A DNA stretch of 22,691 nt, from positions 1-22,691 of the forward strand of contig JAPLWU010000042.1 in assembly GCA_026396425.1 (NCBI GenBank), in the 5' to 3' direction. The notes below the pieces were generated by a model. That model made no database searches and had not been told where the DNA came from. It saw only the letters and a program-made list of their open reading frames with translations. Source of the stretch: Microcaldota archaeon (lineage in GTDB: Archaea > Micrarchaeota > Micrarchaeia > Burarchaeales > JAKAKT01). A program made the translations under genes and the position numbers. This document shows positions 13,705-20,862 of the stretch, piece by piece. Within the stretch, counting starts at the first letter, position 1. Each line of letters opens with the position of its first letter.

Positions 13705-14544
13705 ATGCCCGCTAAACAAAAAGATAGGATAGAAACGCAACCTACGTTTGAATACGTGATGAAGGATCTCGGTCCGCTCTCGAACAGAAAAATGGCGGAG
13801 TATCTGCTTGAAAAGCAGAGTCCCGACCTTCACGGCGTTTTCAAGGAAGCCCTGGCCCGCGCCGAAACCGCGATTAAGAAGAACTTCACGCAATTCGGCT
13901 GGGACAAGAAAGTCGAGATAGAATTCAAGAAGCTTCTCGGGCACGATGACGTTTTTGAAGAATTTGTGATGAATCCATATACCTTCTCGAATCTCGCACA
14001 GTTCGGAGGGAAGGAGTTCTACAATCTGCTTAGATTGCTCAACGAGGACGAGAATGCACGCAACGCGTTCGTCAAAAACTCGCCGAGTTTCGCCGCGCTC
14101 CTTTCCTACGACAGCCGCCTTGCGATCGAGAGTATGAAGAGCGAGTGGGAGAGGGAGTTCTTCAATGCCCACCCCGCGGCTTTCGTCAGCGTTTTTTCCA
14201 AGGCAGTTGAGGAGAAGAATCCCGAAAAAAATCTTGCTGAGGTTCTTAGCCAAATAATCATTGCGGAGGCGCGGATAATGGATATGGAAAGACCGTATGC
14301 GAGCATCCCAAACGAATTTTACGACGCCCTGGCAAAACCCGAAATAGCATATACCCTCGCCAAGTACCCGAAAGTCGCCGGCGAGCTTTTCGTAGGCATG
14401 GTGGTGCCTTATAATGCCGGCCAGGGCGGGCAGGCGCTTTACGACAAGCTAATAAACCACCCCAAGGCGCTGGAATACTTCTGGGATGCCTGCAGCGGGG
14501 ATATGAGCCAACAAAAATTCATCGATAAGATTCAGGCACTTTGA
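13705..14544 (+). CDS. Alpha-helical-repeat protein, partner of the 10850 gene
   Basis: The 279-residue protein is almost entirely helical. Segments such as DDVFEEFVMNPYTFSNLAQF, NARNAFVKNSPSFAALL and PEIAYTLAKYPKVAGELFVG follow the same short-helix pattern (h-x-x-F-h-x-x-x-P) as the repeats of the 920-residue protein, so a common origin is likely. It lacks the C-terminal alpha/beta domain. There is no signal peptide or membrane segment. ATG 13705 is fixed by GGGGTGAT 3-10 nt upstream. Its promoter is a copy of the promoter of the larger gene, so the two are likely to be co-regulated. Function not recognised; an adaptor or regulator of the larger protein is inference. Confidence 0.7.
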   Translation: MPAKQKDRIETQPTFEYVMKDLGPLSNRKMAEYLLEKQSPDLHGVFKEALARAETAIKKNFTQFGWDKKVEIEFKKLLGHDDVFEEFVMNPYTFSNLAQFGGKEFYNLLRLLNEDENARNAFVKNSPSFAALLSYDSRLAIESMKSEWEREFFNAHPAAFVSVFSKAVEEKNPEKNLAEVLSQIIIAEARIMDMERPYASIPNEFYDALAKPEIAYTLAKYPKVAGELFVGMVVPYNAGQGGQALYDKLINHPKALEYFWDACSGDMSQQKFIDKIQAL

Positions 14545-14545
14545 T

Positions 14546-15065
14546 TCATTTCCTGCAGATTCTCTTGAAGTTCTCGAAAATGAGCGCGCTCCCCTGCGTG
14601 TGCACGGTTTCGGGGTGGAACTGCACCCCGTATAAAGGATATTTCTTGTGCTTCATTGCCTGGACTTTGCAGTGCTCGGAATGCGCGAACTTCACGAAAT
14701 CCTTGGGCATCTTCTTGACTTCGTCGTTGTGCGTTAGCAAAGCCGTGAACTTGGGCCTCAAACCTTTCAGGATTTCATCCTCGTCCTCGACGAACACCTC
14801 GCCCATCCCGTATTCCGGCTGTCCCGCGGGCCCTGCGGTTCCCCCATGCACTATCGCGAGCAACTGGTGCGTTGCGCAAATCGTCAATTGGGGGATGGTT
14901 ACCTCGCGCATTATTTCCATCACGCCTGCGAATGTCCCGTTGTCATCCGTTCCATTCGAGGTTGATTTCAAGGCCGACCATTTCGCTGTCCACTCCGGAA
15001 TCCATCACTGTCCTGTGAATCATGTGGTTGTACTGCCCGCCTATGTTGACGACTACAATTTTCAT
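14546..15065 (-). pseudogene. guaAA: GMP synthase glutamine amidotransferase subunit, frameshifted and internally deleted
   Basis: Normally this subunit splits glutamine and passes ammonia to the GuaAB partner. The N-terminus is clear from ATG 15065 (MKIVVVNIGGQYNHMIHRT, with GGAGTGGT upstream), but the frame stops after 40 codons at 14943-14945. Family sequence resumes in another frame: TICATHQLLAIVHGG with the catalytic Cys, THNDEVKK, EAMKHK-like QAMKHKKYPLYGV, and FHPE with the His and Glu of the triad. The LxGGPS region is missing, and the usual GICLGHQ reads TICATHQ. The combined length is about 172 codons, against roughly 185-190 in the family. Either the gene is decaying, or a sequencing error adds to a real deletion. 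GuaAB upstream is intact. Confidence 0.75.
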
Positions 15066-15103
15066 TTTACCACTCCAAATTGCTAATCACTCATCTCTCA
15101 ACT

Positions 15104-15163
15104 CGCTCGCTTTTCGCCTACTCGGGTTGTTTTCCGCCTAATCGGTTGGCTTTATGCCTACTC
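15104..15163 (-). repeat. Three tandem 20-bp repeats at the guaAB stop
   Basis: The units are 15144-15163, 15124-15143 and 15104-15123. On the minus strand each reads GA(G/T)TAGGCxxAAAxCxA. The first contains the guaAB stop codon, so the repeat copies the gene's end into the spacer before guaAA. Confidence 0.65.
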
Positions 15164-16312
15164 ATACTCGACTGTTGCCGGCGGCTTGGGGGTAATATCG
15201 TAGCAAACATCCGAAATCTCGGGGCATTCGGCCAGAATTTCTTCGGCGCATTTTGAGAGAATTTGCGCCCCGACTTCGGCGCATTCGGCGGTCATGAAGT
15301 CGCGCGTCTTGACCGCGCGGAGAGCGCAGATATACTCCCCGCCGGTCCTTCCACTCACGAACCAAATCACTCGTGTGAGCTGCGGGTTCCTGCCGATTAA
15401 TTCGAACTGGAGTTTGTGGAGCTCGGCCGCGCCTGCATTTGCTTTGGAAGGGCAGTCGACCACGGCAATGTTCCCGTACACTCGCATATCGCCTTTCACG
15501 CCCGTGGCCCTCGCCTCGAGAACCTTAACCCCGCACTTTCCGCCAATCGCCTCGCTTGCCTCCTTTCTCATCTTTTCGCTCGGCTCTCCCCTCTTCTCAA
15601 TCACGACCGCGAAATACTGCTGCGCCCCGACGGAAGCAAGGTATTTTTCCGCAATCGCGCAGGATTTTCTCGTAGCTTCCAGCTTGTCGCGCCTGACCTC
15701 GCCGACAATCCGAACCAGGAGGCCGGGGCCTGGGAAGGGCTGCCTCTGGTGCATTTCCTCGGGCATTCTCAACTCCTTTCCGACTGCCCGCACCTGGTCC
15801 TTGTAGAGTTCGAGCAATGGCTCCACAACCTCGTAACCATACTCGGTCTCGGAATTTATGCCAATCTGCGCGAGGACGTTGTGCTGTGATTTGATTCCGC
15901 CTTTCGTCTCAATCCAGTCCGGCGCAATCGTCCCCTGGACCAGCACTTGCGCGTTTTCCCCTTTCACAATCTCGCCGAAAAGCGAGTAGAAAGTCGAGCG
16001 GAACGCCTTCCTCTTCTCCTCCGCATCGGACTTTCCCTCAACCACTGAAATGAAGCGCTCCCGTGCATCCACCACCCTCAAATTGATTCCGAGCCCCTCG
16101 AGCATTTTCCCCACTTTTTCGGGCTCGCCCTCGCGCATGAAGCCGGTGTCGATGAAGACGCAGAGCAGGCTCGCGCCTATGGCCCTGTTTACGAGAAGAG
16201 CCGAAACCGTGCTGTCCACCCCGCCGGAAATGGCAACGATGGCCTTCCTCCCGCCAATCTTGGCCTTCAGCTCCGGCAGTGATTTCTCTATAAATTGCTT
16301 TGCGTCGAACAT
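15158..16312 (-). CDS. guaAB: GMP synthase ATP-pyrophosphatase subunit
   Basis: This enzyme adenylates XMP and aminates it to GMP, using ammonia supplied by the GuaAA subunit. The 384-residue protein has the PP-loop SGGVDST (29-35), FIDTGFMREGE, VQGTIAPDWIETKGGIKSQHN, VVEPLLELYKDQVRAVG, RQPFPGPGL, and the dimerisation domain ending DITPKPPATVEYE, close to the family's SKPPxTIEWE. Archaea encode the two halves of GMP synthase separately, as here. Start ATG 16312 matches the family N-terminus (FDAKQFIEK); a TTTATTAC box lies about 27-34 nt upstream on its strand, suggesting a leaderless message. It diverges from the PurP genes, so the locus is a purine cluster. Since guaAA is damaged, this protein may work with free ammonia. 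Confidence 0.93.
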   Translation of the reverse strand: MFDAKQFIEKSLPELKAKIGGRKAIVAISGGVDSTVSALLVNRAIGASLLCVFIDTGFMREGEPEKVGKMLEGLGINLRVVDARERFISVVEGKSDAEEKRKAFRSTFYSLFGEIVKGENAQVLVQGTIAPDWIETKGGIKSQHNVLAQIGINSETEYGYEVVEPLLELYKDQVRAVGKELRMPEEMHQRQPFPGPGLLVRIVGEVRRDKLEATRKSCAIAEKYLASVGAQQYFAVVIEKRGEPSEKMRKEASEAIGGKCGVKVLEARATGVKGDMRVYGNIAVVDCPSKANAGAAELHKLQFELIGRNPQLTRVIWFVSGRTGGEYICALRAVKTRDFMTAECAEVGAQILSKCAEEILAECPEISDVCYDITPKPPATVEYE

Positions 16313-16364
16313 GGATAAAGATATATAAAACAAAGTAATAAATTCTTTCTTAGAGGCGCATTCC
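16313..16364. promoter_or_regulatory. Divergent promoter region between guaAB and purP-like genes
   Basis: This 52-bp A+T-rich spacer contains TATATAAAAC (plus, about 16322-16331) and TTTATTAC (minus, about 16339-16346). Each is at a plausible distance from its gene's start, and the two boxes interleave. Confidence 0.45.
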
Positions 16365-17498
16365 ATGATTCCGAGAAAGCTCATGCAGGAAATGGTTTCT
16401 TCTTACGAGTCGCTCACGGTCGGGGTTTTGGGCAGCCATTCCGCTTTGGATATCTGCCAGGGCGCAAAAGCTGAAGGAATCCGCAACCTCGTTGTGTGCC
16501 AGAAGGGAAGGGAGCACACTTACGAGAAATACTACCGCGCGCGCAAGCGCTTCGGGAAGGAGATTGGCGTAATAGATGAAATCATGCTCCTCGACCGCTT
16601 CTTTGAAGTCGCGAGCCCGCAAAGCGTTGAGGAGCTCAAGCGCAAATCCGTGATTTTCATCCCGCACCGCTCTTTTTCGGTTTATGTGGGCTATGATGCC
16701 ATTGAAGATGAGTTTGTAGTTCCCATTTTCGGCAACCGCGCGCTTCTTCGCGCCGAGGAGCGGGATGCCGAGAACAATCAGCTCGAACTGCTAGATAAGG
16801 CTCACGTGCGCACTCCGAGGCGCTTCAAATCCCCGGAGCAAATCGATACCGTGGCAATCGTTAAGGCGCCCGAGGCCAAGAGGACTTACGAGCGCGCCTT
16901 CTTCCTCGCCTCTTCCAATAAGGAATACATGGAAAGGGCTTCGCAGATGATGAAGGACGGGATAATCTCGAACGAGGGGCTGCTTAGCGCAACGATTGAG
17001 GAATTCGTTCTCGGGGCGCAGTTCAACTTCAATTTCTTCGTTTCGCCGCTTACGGGCGAACTGGAATTATTGGGGACGGATACGCGAAGGCAGACAAATC
17101 TGGACGGCTTGCTCCGCCTGCCCGCGTCCCACCAATCCGAGGCGCTGAAGCATTTCACCCTGAAGAATATAGAAGTGGGCCACATCGCCTGCACCATACG
17201 CGAGTCATTGTTGGAGAAGGTATTCGAAGCAGGTGAAAAGTTTGTGGAAACCGTTGAGCATGAATATCCTCCGGGAATTATTGGCCCGTTCGCTTTGCAG
17301 GGAGCAATCACTCCCGAGGAAAGCGGGGAGGAAGTGGTGATTTTCGACGTTTCCTTCAGGGTTCCGGGCTCGCCTGGGACGAGATTCACTCCCTACACGG
17401 AATATTTGCACGGCACCTCGCTGAGCGTCGGAAGGCGCATTGCAATGGAGCTCAAGCAGGCCAGGCAGGAGAAGAGGCTCGCGGACGTCGTGACTTAG
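16365..17498 (+). CDS. purP: PurP-family protein with an altered ATP-grasp loop
   Basis: PurP is the archaeal ATP- and formate-dependent synthetase that turns AICAR into FAICAR, the step before IMP closure. This 377-residue homologue keeps the family's order: VGVLGSHSALDICQGAKAEG (19-38), IFIPHRSFSVYVGYD, VPIFGNRALLRAEERDAENNQLELL, IEEFVLGAQFNFNFFVSPL, DGLLRLPASHQ, and HGTSLSVGRRIAMELKQA. In the stretch where PurP has VKFPGAKGGxGYF, it reads VKAPEAKRTYERAFF (166-180), so the glycine-rich nucleotide loop is lost. The usual VPPGMIGPF is kept as YPPGIIGPF. It may be a divergent PurP subfamily with another substrate or a non-catalytic partner of the next gene. The symbol refers to the family, not proven activity. 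Stop and next start are 25 nt apart. Confidence 0.8.
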   Translation: MIPRKLMQEMVSSYESLTVGVLGSHSALDICQGAKAEGIRNLVVCQKGREHTYEKYYRARKRFGKEIGVIDEIMLLDRFFEVASPQSVEELKRKSVIFIPHRSFSVYVGYDAIEDEFVVPIFGNRALLRAEERDAENNQLELLDKAHVRTPRRFKSPEQIDTVAIVKAPEAKRTYERAFFLASSNKEYMERASQMMKDGIISNEGLLSATIEEFVLGAQFNFNFFVSPLTGELELLGTDTRRQTNLDGLLRLPASHQSEALKHFTLKNIEVGHIACTIRESLLEKVFEAGEKFVETVEHEYPPGIIGPFALQGAITPEESGEEVVIFDVSFRVPGSPGTRFTPYTEYLHGTSLSVGRRIAMELKQARQEKRLADVVT

Positions 17499-17523
17499 CC
17501 CTTTTGCGGCAACAGGTGTTTTG

Positions 17524-19734
17524 ATGATTGACAAAAAGAAAATCGATTCGATTTTGTGGGGCTACGACAAGAAGAAGATTACTTTGGCAACCATCTGCTC
17601 GCATTCTTCACTTCAAATTTTCCACGGCGCAAGACTCGAAGGCATTCGCACGATTGGAATCTGCCGCGAATCCGTAAAGCCACTTTACGATGCGTTTCCG
17701 CTTGCAAAGCCCGACGAGTTCATAATGCTTGAGGATTACTCCAAAATCTCCAAAATCCAGGGCGAGCTTGTTGAAAAGAATGCCATAATCGTTCCGCACG
17801 GCTCTTTTGTGGAGTATACGGGCGAAAAACTTGACGACCTTCCGGTTCCGGTTTTCGGGAACAGGCGCTCGCTCCTCTGGGAAAGGGACAGGGTGAAGAT
17901 GTACGACTGGATGAAGAGGGCCGGCCTGCGGATTCCGCGCGTCATGATGGTTGACGGAATAGACGCACCCTCGATTGTGAAATTCCCCGGAGCAAAAGGC
18001 GGAAAGGGCTACCTGATAGTTCAGGACTGCGACGACTTTGAGAAGAAAGTGAAGGCCGAGCTGAAGAAAGGCGCGATTAGGCAAAGCGACGTCGACAATG
18101 CCATAGTCCAGGAGTATATTGAAGGCGTCCGCTATTACCCGCATTATTTCTACTCGCCAATTTCTAAAAAGGGCTACAAAGCTGGCGCTGGAACCCTTGA
18201 AATGCTCAGCATGGACAAGAGAATTGAAACCAACGTGGATGAGATTTACCGCTCGCTCGCCGTGGGCTTGCATCCGCAGCCCTCGTTCGGGGTTTCAGGC
18301 AACCTGCCAATCATTGCGCGCGAATCCTTAGTTCCGAAATTGCTGGAAATGGGAAGGAAGGCAGTAGAAGCCTCCATAACCCTGTTCGGAGGAATTCCCG
18401 GCCCGTTCTGCATAGAAACCATCTGCAACGAGGACTTCGAGTTCGTTGCGTTTGAAATTTCAGCCCGCATAGTGGCGGGAACCAACCTCTACCCGCTCGG
18501 CTCCCAGTATTCAGCCTACATTTACGGCGAGCCAGTGAGCACGGGAAGGAGGATTGCGATGGAAGTCAAGGAGGCCGCGAAGCAGAAGCGCCTGCCCGAA
18601 GTCATGCTTCAACACAAAATACACGCCTGGCTCACCTTCTACTTTCCCGACAACATCCGCAACCAGGTTGCGCGCGACCTGCTTTCGGTGGATTCGCTAG
18701 GCATTATGACTCCGGTTTATTTACTCCTCTACCCCTCGCGCAAGCCGCTTCTCATGGTTTCCGAAATGGAGAGGGAGAAATTCCGAAGATTCTCGCGCAA
18801 GTGCAGAATCATCACTTACTATTCGAGAAAAACAATTCCCTCACTTCTCTCAAAACTCGCCCGCAAAACAGTGGCAGCCGAGTATAACCCGGACTCGCCC
18901 TCCTCGCCATTTCCTGCCTCGCTCAAGGATTTCCTGACTTCGAAAAAGGCCAGAATGGTTTCCTCATCCCCGCTCGTAAATCTCACGCTCGTTCCCGTAA
19001 CTAAAAAGCAGTTCGCCTCGCATCTTCGCGCAGTGAGAAAATTATCCGCAATTGCCAACTCAGCCTTCTCGCTCATCTCGAATTCTCTTCGCAGGGGAAA
19101 ACCAATAACAGAAAAACAGGTGCAAAACCACGTCGTTTCGCTTTATTCGAAATACGGTTTTGTTTCTGATAGACCCCCGATAGTCGCATTCGGCAAAAAC
19201 GCGGCAAACATTCATCATGAAGCAGGCGCCTCGCGCCTGAAGCGCGGCGAACTCGTCTTGATTGACTTGTGGGCGCGCGAAACTTCATTCGATTCCATTT
19301 ACGCGGATATGACTCTCATGGCTTTTGCCGGCAAAAAGAATGAAATTCCCCAAAAATTCGCAAAGGCATTCGCCTCGCTTGTCCGCTCCCGCAATTCAGG
19401 CCTCGAAAACATGCAAAAGCAGTTCAAGAAAAATGGAAAAATAATCTCCCATTTGGCCGACTCGGCCGTGCGCCGGGCGCTCCGCGGCTACCCAGACTAC
19501 CCCCACGGGACGGGGCATAACATCCTGCATGATGTGCACGGTCCAGGCCCGGGAATACTCCAGAAGCAGAAAAAGGCTTTCGAGCTGGCGCCTGGAGGTT
19601 TATACTCACTCGAGCCTGGGATTTACGTTAAAAATTCGTTCGGCATGCGCTCCGAGATTGATTTTTATTTCGATTCGAAAAAGGGCGTCCGGACGACAAC
19701 GGAATGCCAGAAGGAGCTAAAGCCACTTCTCTAA
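17524..19734 (+). CDS. purP: PurP fused to an M24-family metallopeptidase domain
   Basis: The protein has 736 residues. Residues 1-360 are a canonical PurP: ITLATICSHSSLQIFHGARLEG, IVPHGSFVEYTG, VPVFGNRRSLLWERDR, VKFPGAKGGKGY (152-163, ATP-grasp loop), GVRYYPHYFYSP, VAFEISARIVAGTN and GEPVSTGRRIAMEV. Without a stop, residues 367-736 form a complete M24 creatinase/prolidase-type protein: an N-terminal pre-domain (WLTFYFPDNIRN to about 480), then NIHHEAG, D581 in LIDLW, D595 in YADMT, HGTGH (661-665), HDVHGPG, E697 in LEPGIY and E711 in RSEIDFYF. All five metal ligands are present. The 14-residue Asp-Asp spacing matches a known M24 subgroup with LIDLWxK...GxxYADIT. ATG 17524 is preceded by AGGTG. 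Both halves look active; the link between peptide cleavage and purine synthesis is unexplained. Confidence 0.88.
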   Translation: MIDKKKIDSILWGYDKKKITLATICSHSSLQIFHGARLEGIRTIGICRESVKPLYDAFPLAKPDEFIMLEDYSKISKIQGELVEKNAIIVPHGSFVEYTGEKLDDLPVPVFGNRRSLLWERDRVKMYDWMKRAGLRIPRVMMVDGIDAPSIVKFPGAKGGKGYLIVQDCDDFEKKVKAELKKGAIRQSDVDNAIVQEYIEGVRYYPHYFYSPISKKGYKAGAGTLEMLSMDKRIETNVDEIYRSLAVGLHPQPSFGVSGNLPIIARESLVPKLLEMGRKAVEASITLFGGIPGPFCIETICNEDFEFVAFEISARIVAGTNLYPLGSQYSAYIYGEPVSTGRRIAMEVKEAAKQKRLPEVMLQHKIHAWLTFYFPDNIRNQVARDLLSVDSLGIMTPVYLLLYPSRKPLLMVSEMEREKFRRFSRKCRIITYYSRKTIPSLLSKLARKTVAAEYNPDSPSSPFPASLKDFLTSKKARMVSSSPLVNLTLVPVTKKQFASHLRAVRKLSAIANSAFSLISNSLRRGKPITEKQVQNHVVSLYSKYGFVSDRPPIVAFGKNAANIHHEAGASRLKRGELVLIDLWARETSFDSIYADMTLMAFAGKKNEIPQKFAKAFASLVRSRNSGLENMQKQFKKNGKIISHLADSAVRRALRGYPDYPHGTGHNILHDVHGPGPGILQKQKKAFELAPGGLYSLEPGIYVKNSFGMRSEIDFYFDSKKGVRTTTECQKELKPLL

Positions 19735-20321
19735 AGCATGGAGTTGTCGCCGTTGGATTCGCTTTTGTTATCGCACGAACTGCTTGAACATTTTTGTTTT
19801 GGCACGATTGTAACGCCTTTATTGACTGGGTAGATGCCGGTTACGATATGGCCCTCTTTCTTTAGCGCATCGAGCATTCTCTGCACTGATATTGCACTTG
19901 AATCGGCAAGGGCAAAGTCGAGCGGAAGGCCGTTTATGGTTGTATCGGGAACTTCGAATGAGTATTGGTTGACGCGAAGCGTACCCTCCACGGTAAAGTT
20001 TACTTTGCGCTTGACAACCGAAGTATCTGTCGGGAAAATTGCGGTTATCCTGACTTTTGCCGATTTGTCCGGTCCAAAGCTGATTGGCTTCGCCCGGTCG
20101 ACCTCCGGATGCCTGTTTAGGAAAGCTTGGCTGCGGTTGGATTTTTCTGCAATGGGATTGTGGTTCAGAACCTGATTCCAGACTATGGGAGAGGAACCCA
20201 CAACAACAAGTGCAAGGGAGGTAGCGGCAATCCCAACCATCGCGCCTTGAATTGCTCTTGCCCTTCTAACCCAGTAATCGTTCTGCGGCTTCGGCCCCGG
20301 CATTTGCTTCATTTGGTTCAT
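19731..20321 (-). CDS. Membrane-anchored protein with Cys/Ser/Asn-rich tail
   Basis: The protein has 196 residues. A basic head (about 1-25) precedes one membrane segment (AMVGIAATSLALVVVGSSPIV, about 27-47), so the rest is probably outside the cell. The middle is beta-rich (KVRITAIFPTDTSVVKRKVNFTVEGTLRV). A helix then follows (AISVQRMLDALKKEGHIVTGIYPVNKGVTIV). The last 20 residues are Cys-, Ser- and Asn-rich (KCSSSSCDNKSESNGDN). The start ATG 20321 is supported by GGTGATC upstream, which overlaps the stop of the preceding gene; five bases separate the two. It converges with the PurP-M24 gene and overlaps its stop by 3-4 nt. Architecture matches the upstream gene at 20327, and both may be distant paralogues. 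No family recognised. Confidence 0.7.
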   Translation of the reverse strand: MNQMKQMPGPKPQNDYWVRRARAIQGAMVGIAATSLALVVVGSSPIVWNQVLNHNPIAEKSNRSQAFLNRHPEVDRAKPISFGPDKSAKVRITAIFPTDTSVVKRKVNFTVEGTLRVNQYSFEVPDTTINGLPLDFALADSSAISVQRMLDALKKEGHIVTGIYPVNKGVTIVPKQKCSSSSCDNKSESNGDNSML

Positions 20322-20326
20322 TCAGA

Positions 20327-20809
20327 TCACCAGGCCTGCCTCCTAGGGTCTAGATTTTTTGTAGTATCGACGGCCTCCCATTTTTTCCGAAAAACAACCT
20401 GTCCGTTGAATATTATTTCCGTGGCCCCTTTTGCCGCCAATTCGTTGACAATCGTAAACATCCTGTCGGTGTTCAGGACCCACAGGTCGAATTCCCGCTC
20501 GACCGCATGCTTTTTCTTGCTCGGGCCGCAGGCGCAATTTAGAACGCTATCCTCAAGAGTTACGTGCATCATGAGCTTGCTGGCTCGGTCTTCATTCGTG
20601 GGCTGGCTGGTTACCAATTCGGCAATTGGGCCTTTTCTAGTAAGTTCATTGGCAAATCGGTGGTTGGCGGAATTCGCATCCAGTTTTTGTATTCCCTGCA
20701 CGCTTATTATCGCAAGAGCTGACACTCCGGCAGCCAATAAGGCCATGTTTCTTAGGGGCGTTGGCTCAAGATTATCACGTTTCGGCGCCTGCTTCACTAC
20801 GCGTTGCAT
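20327..20809 (-). CDS. Membrane-anchored protein with CAC motif, possible paralogue of the next gene
   Basis: The protein has 160 residues. A basic head (MQRVVKQAPKRDN) and one hydrophobic segment (NMALLAAGVSALAIISVQGI, about 21-40) suggest an anchored, outward-facing protein. The body has a strand KLMMHVTLEDSVLN, then CACGPSKKKH, then EFDLWVLNTDRMFTIVNELAAKGATEIIFNGQVVFRKKW. The last part matches the layout of the downstream gene (helix, then G-x-x-I-x-x, then VxI). ATG 20809 is preceded by GGAGGGTGGTC 4 nt upstream. It is the first gene after the promoter at 20851 and is followed at five bases by the 20321 gene. It sits directly downstream of two radical SAM genes on the same strand. Function unknown. 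Confidence 0.7.
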   Translation of the reverse strand: MQRVVKQAPKRDNLEPTPLRNMALLAAGVSALAIISVQGIQKLDANSANHRFANELTRKGPIAELVTSQPTNEDRASKLMMHVTLEDSVLNCACGPSKKKHAVEREFDLWVLNTDRMFTIVNELAAKGATEIIFNGQVVFRKKWEAVDTTKNLDPRRQAW

Positions 20810-20850
20810 TCGACCACCCTCCGAACCAATTCCAAAATATGCCTTTTAAG

Positions 20851-20860
20851 GAATATAAAC
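20851..20860 (-). promoter_or_regulatory. Box A promoter for the anchored-protein pair
   Basis: GTTTATATTC on the minus strand predicts a start near 20829. That gives a leader of about 20 nt containing the GGAGGGTGGTC ribosome site. It lies within 13 nt of the radical SAM stop. Confidence 0.55.
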
Positions 20861-20862
20861 TT

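Noticed and set aside
14546..14971. An intact 141-residue amidotransferase starting at TTG 14971
   Set aside because: It would lack the first strand and the MKIVVVNIGGQYNH segment, which is present just upstream in another frame with its own ribosome site.
15104..15163. CRISPR array
   Set aside because: The repeats are contiguous without spacers, only 20 bp long and degenerate.
15294..15806. Plus-strand open frames opposite guaAB
   Set aside because: The minus strand encodes a fully conserved GMP synthase subunit; the plus frames have no recognisable features.
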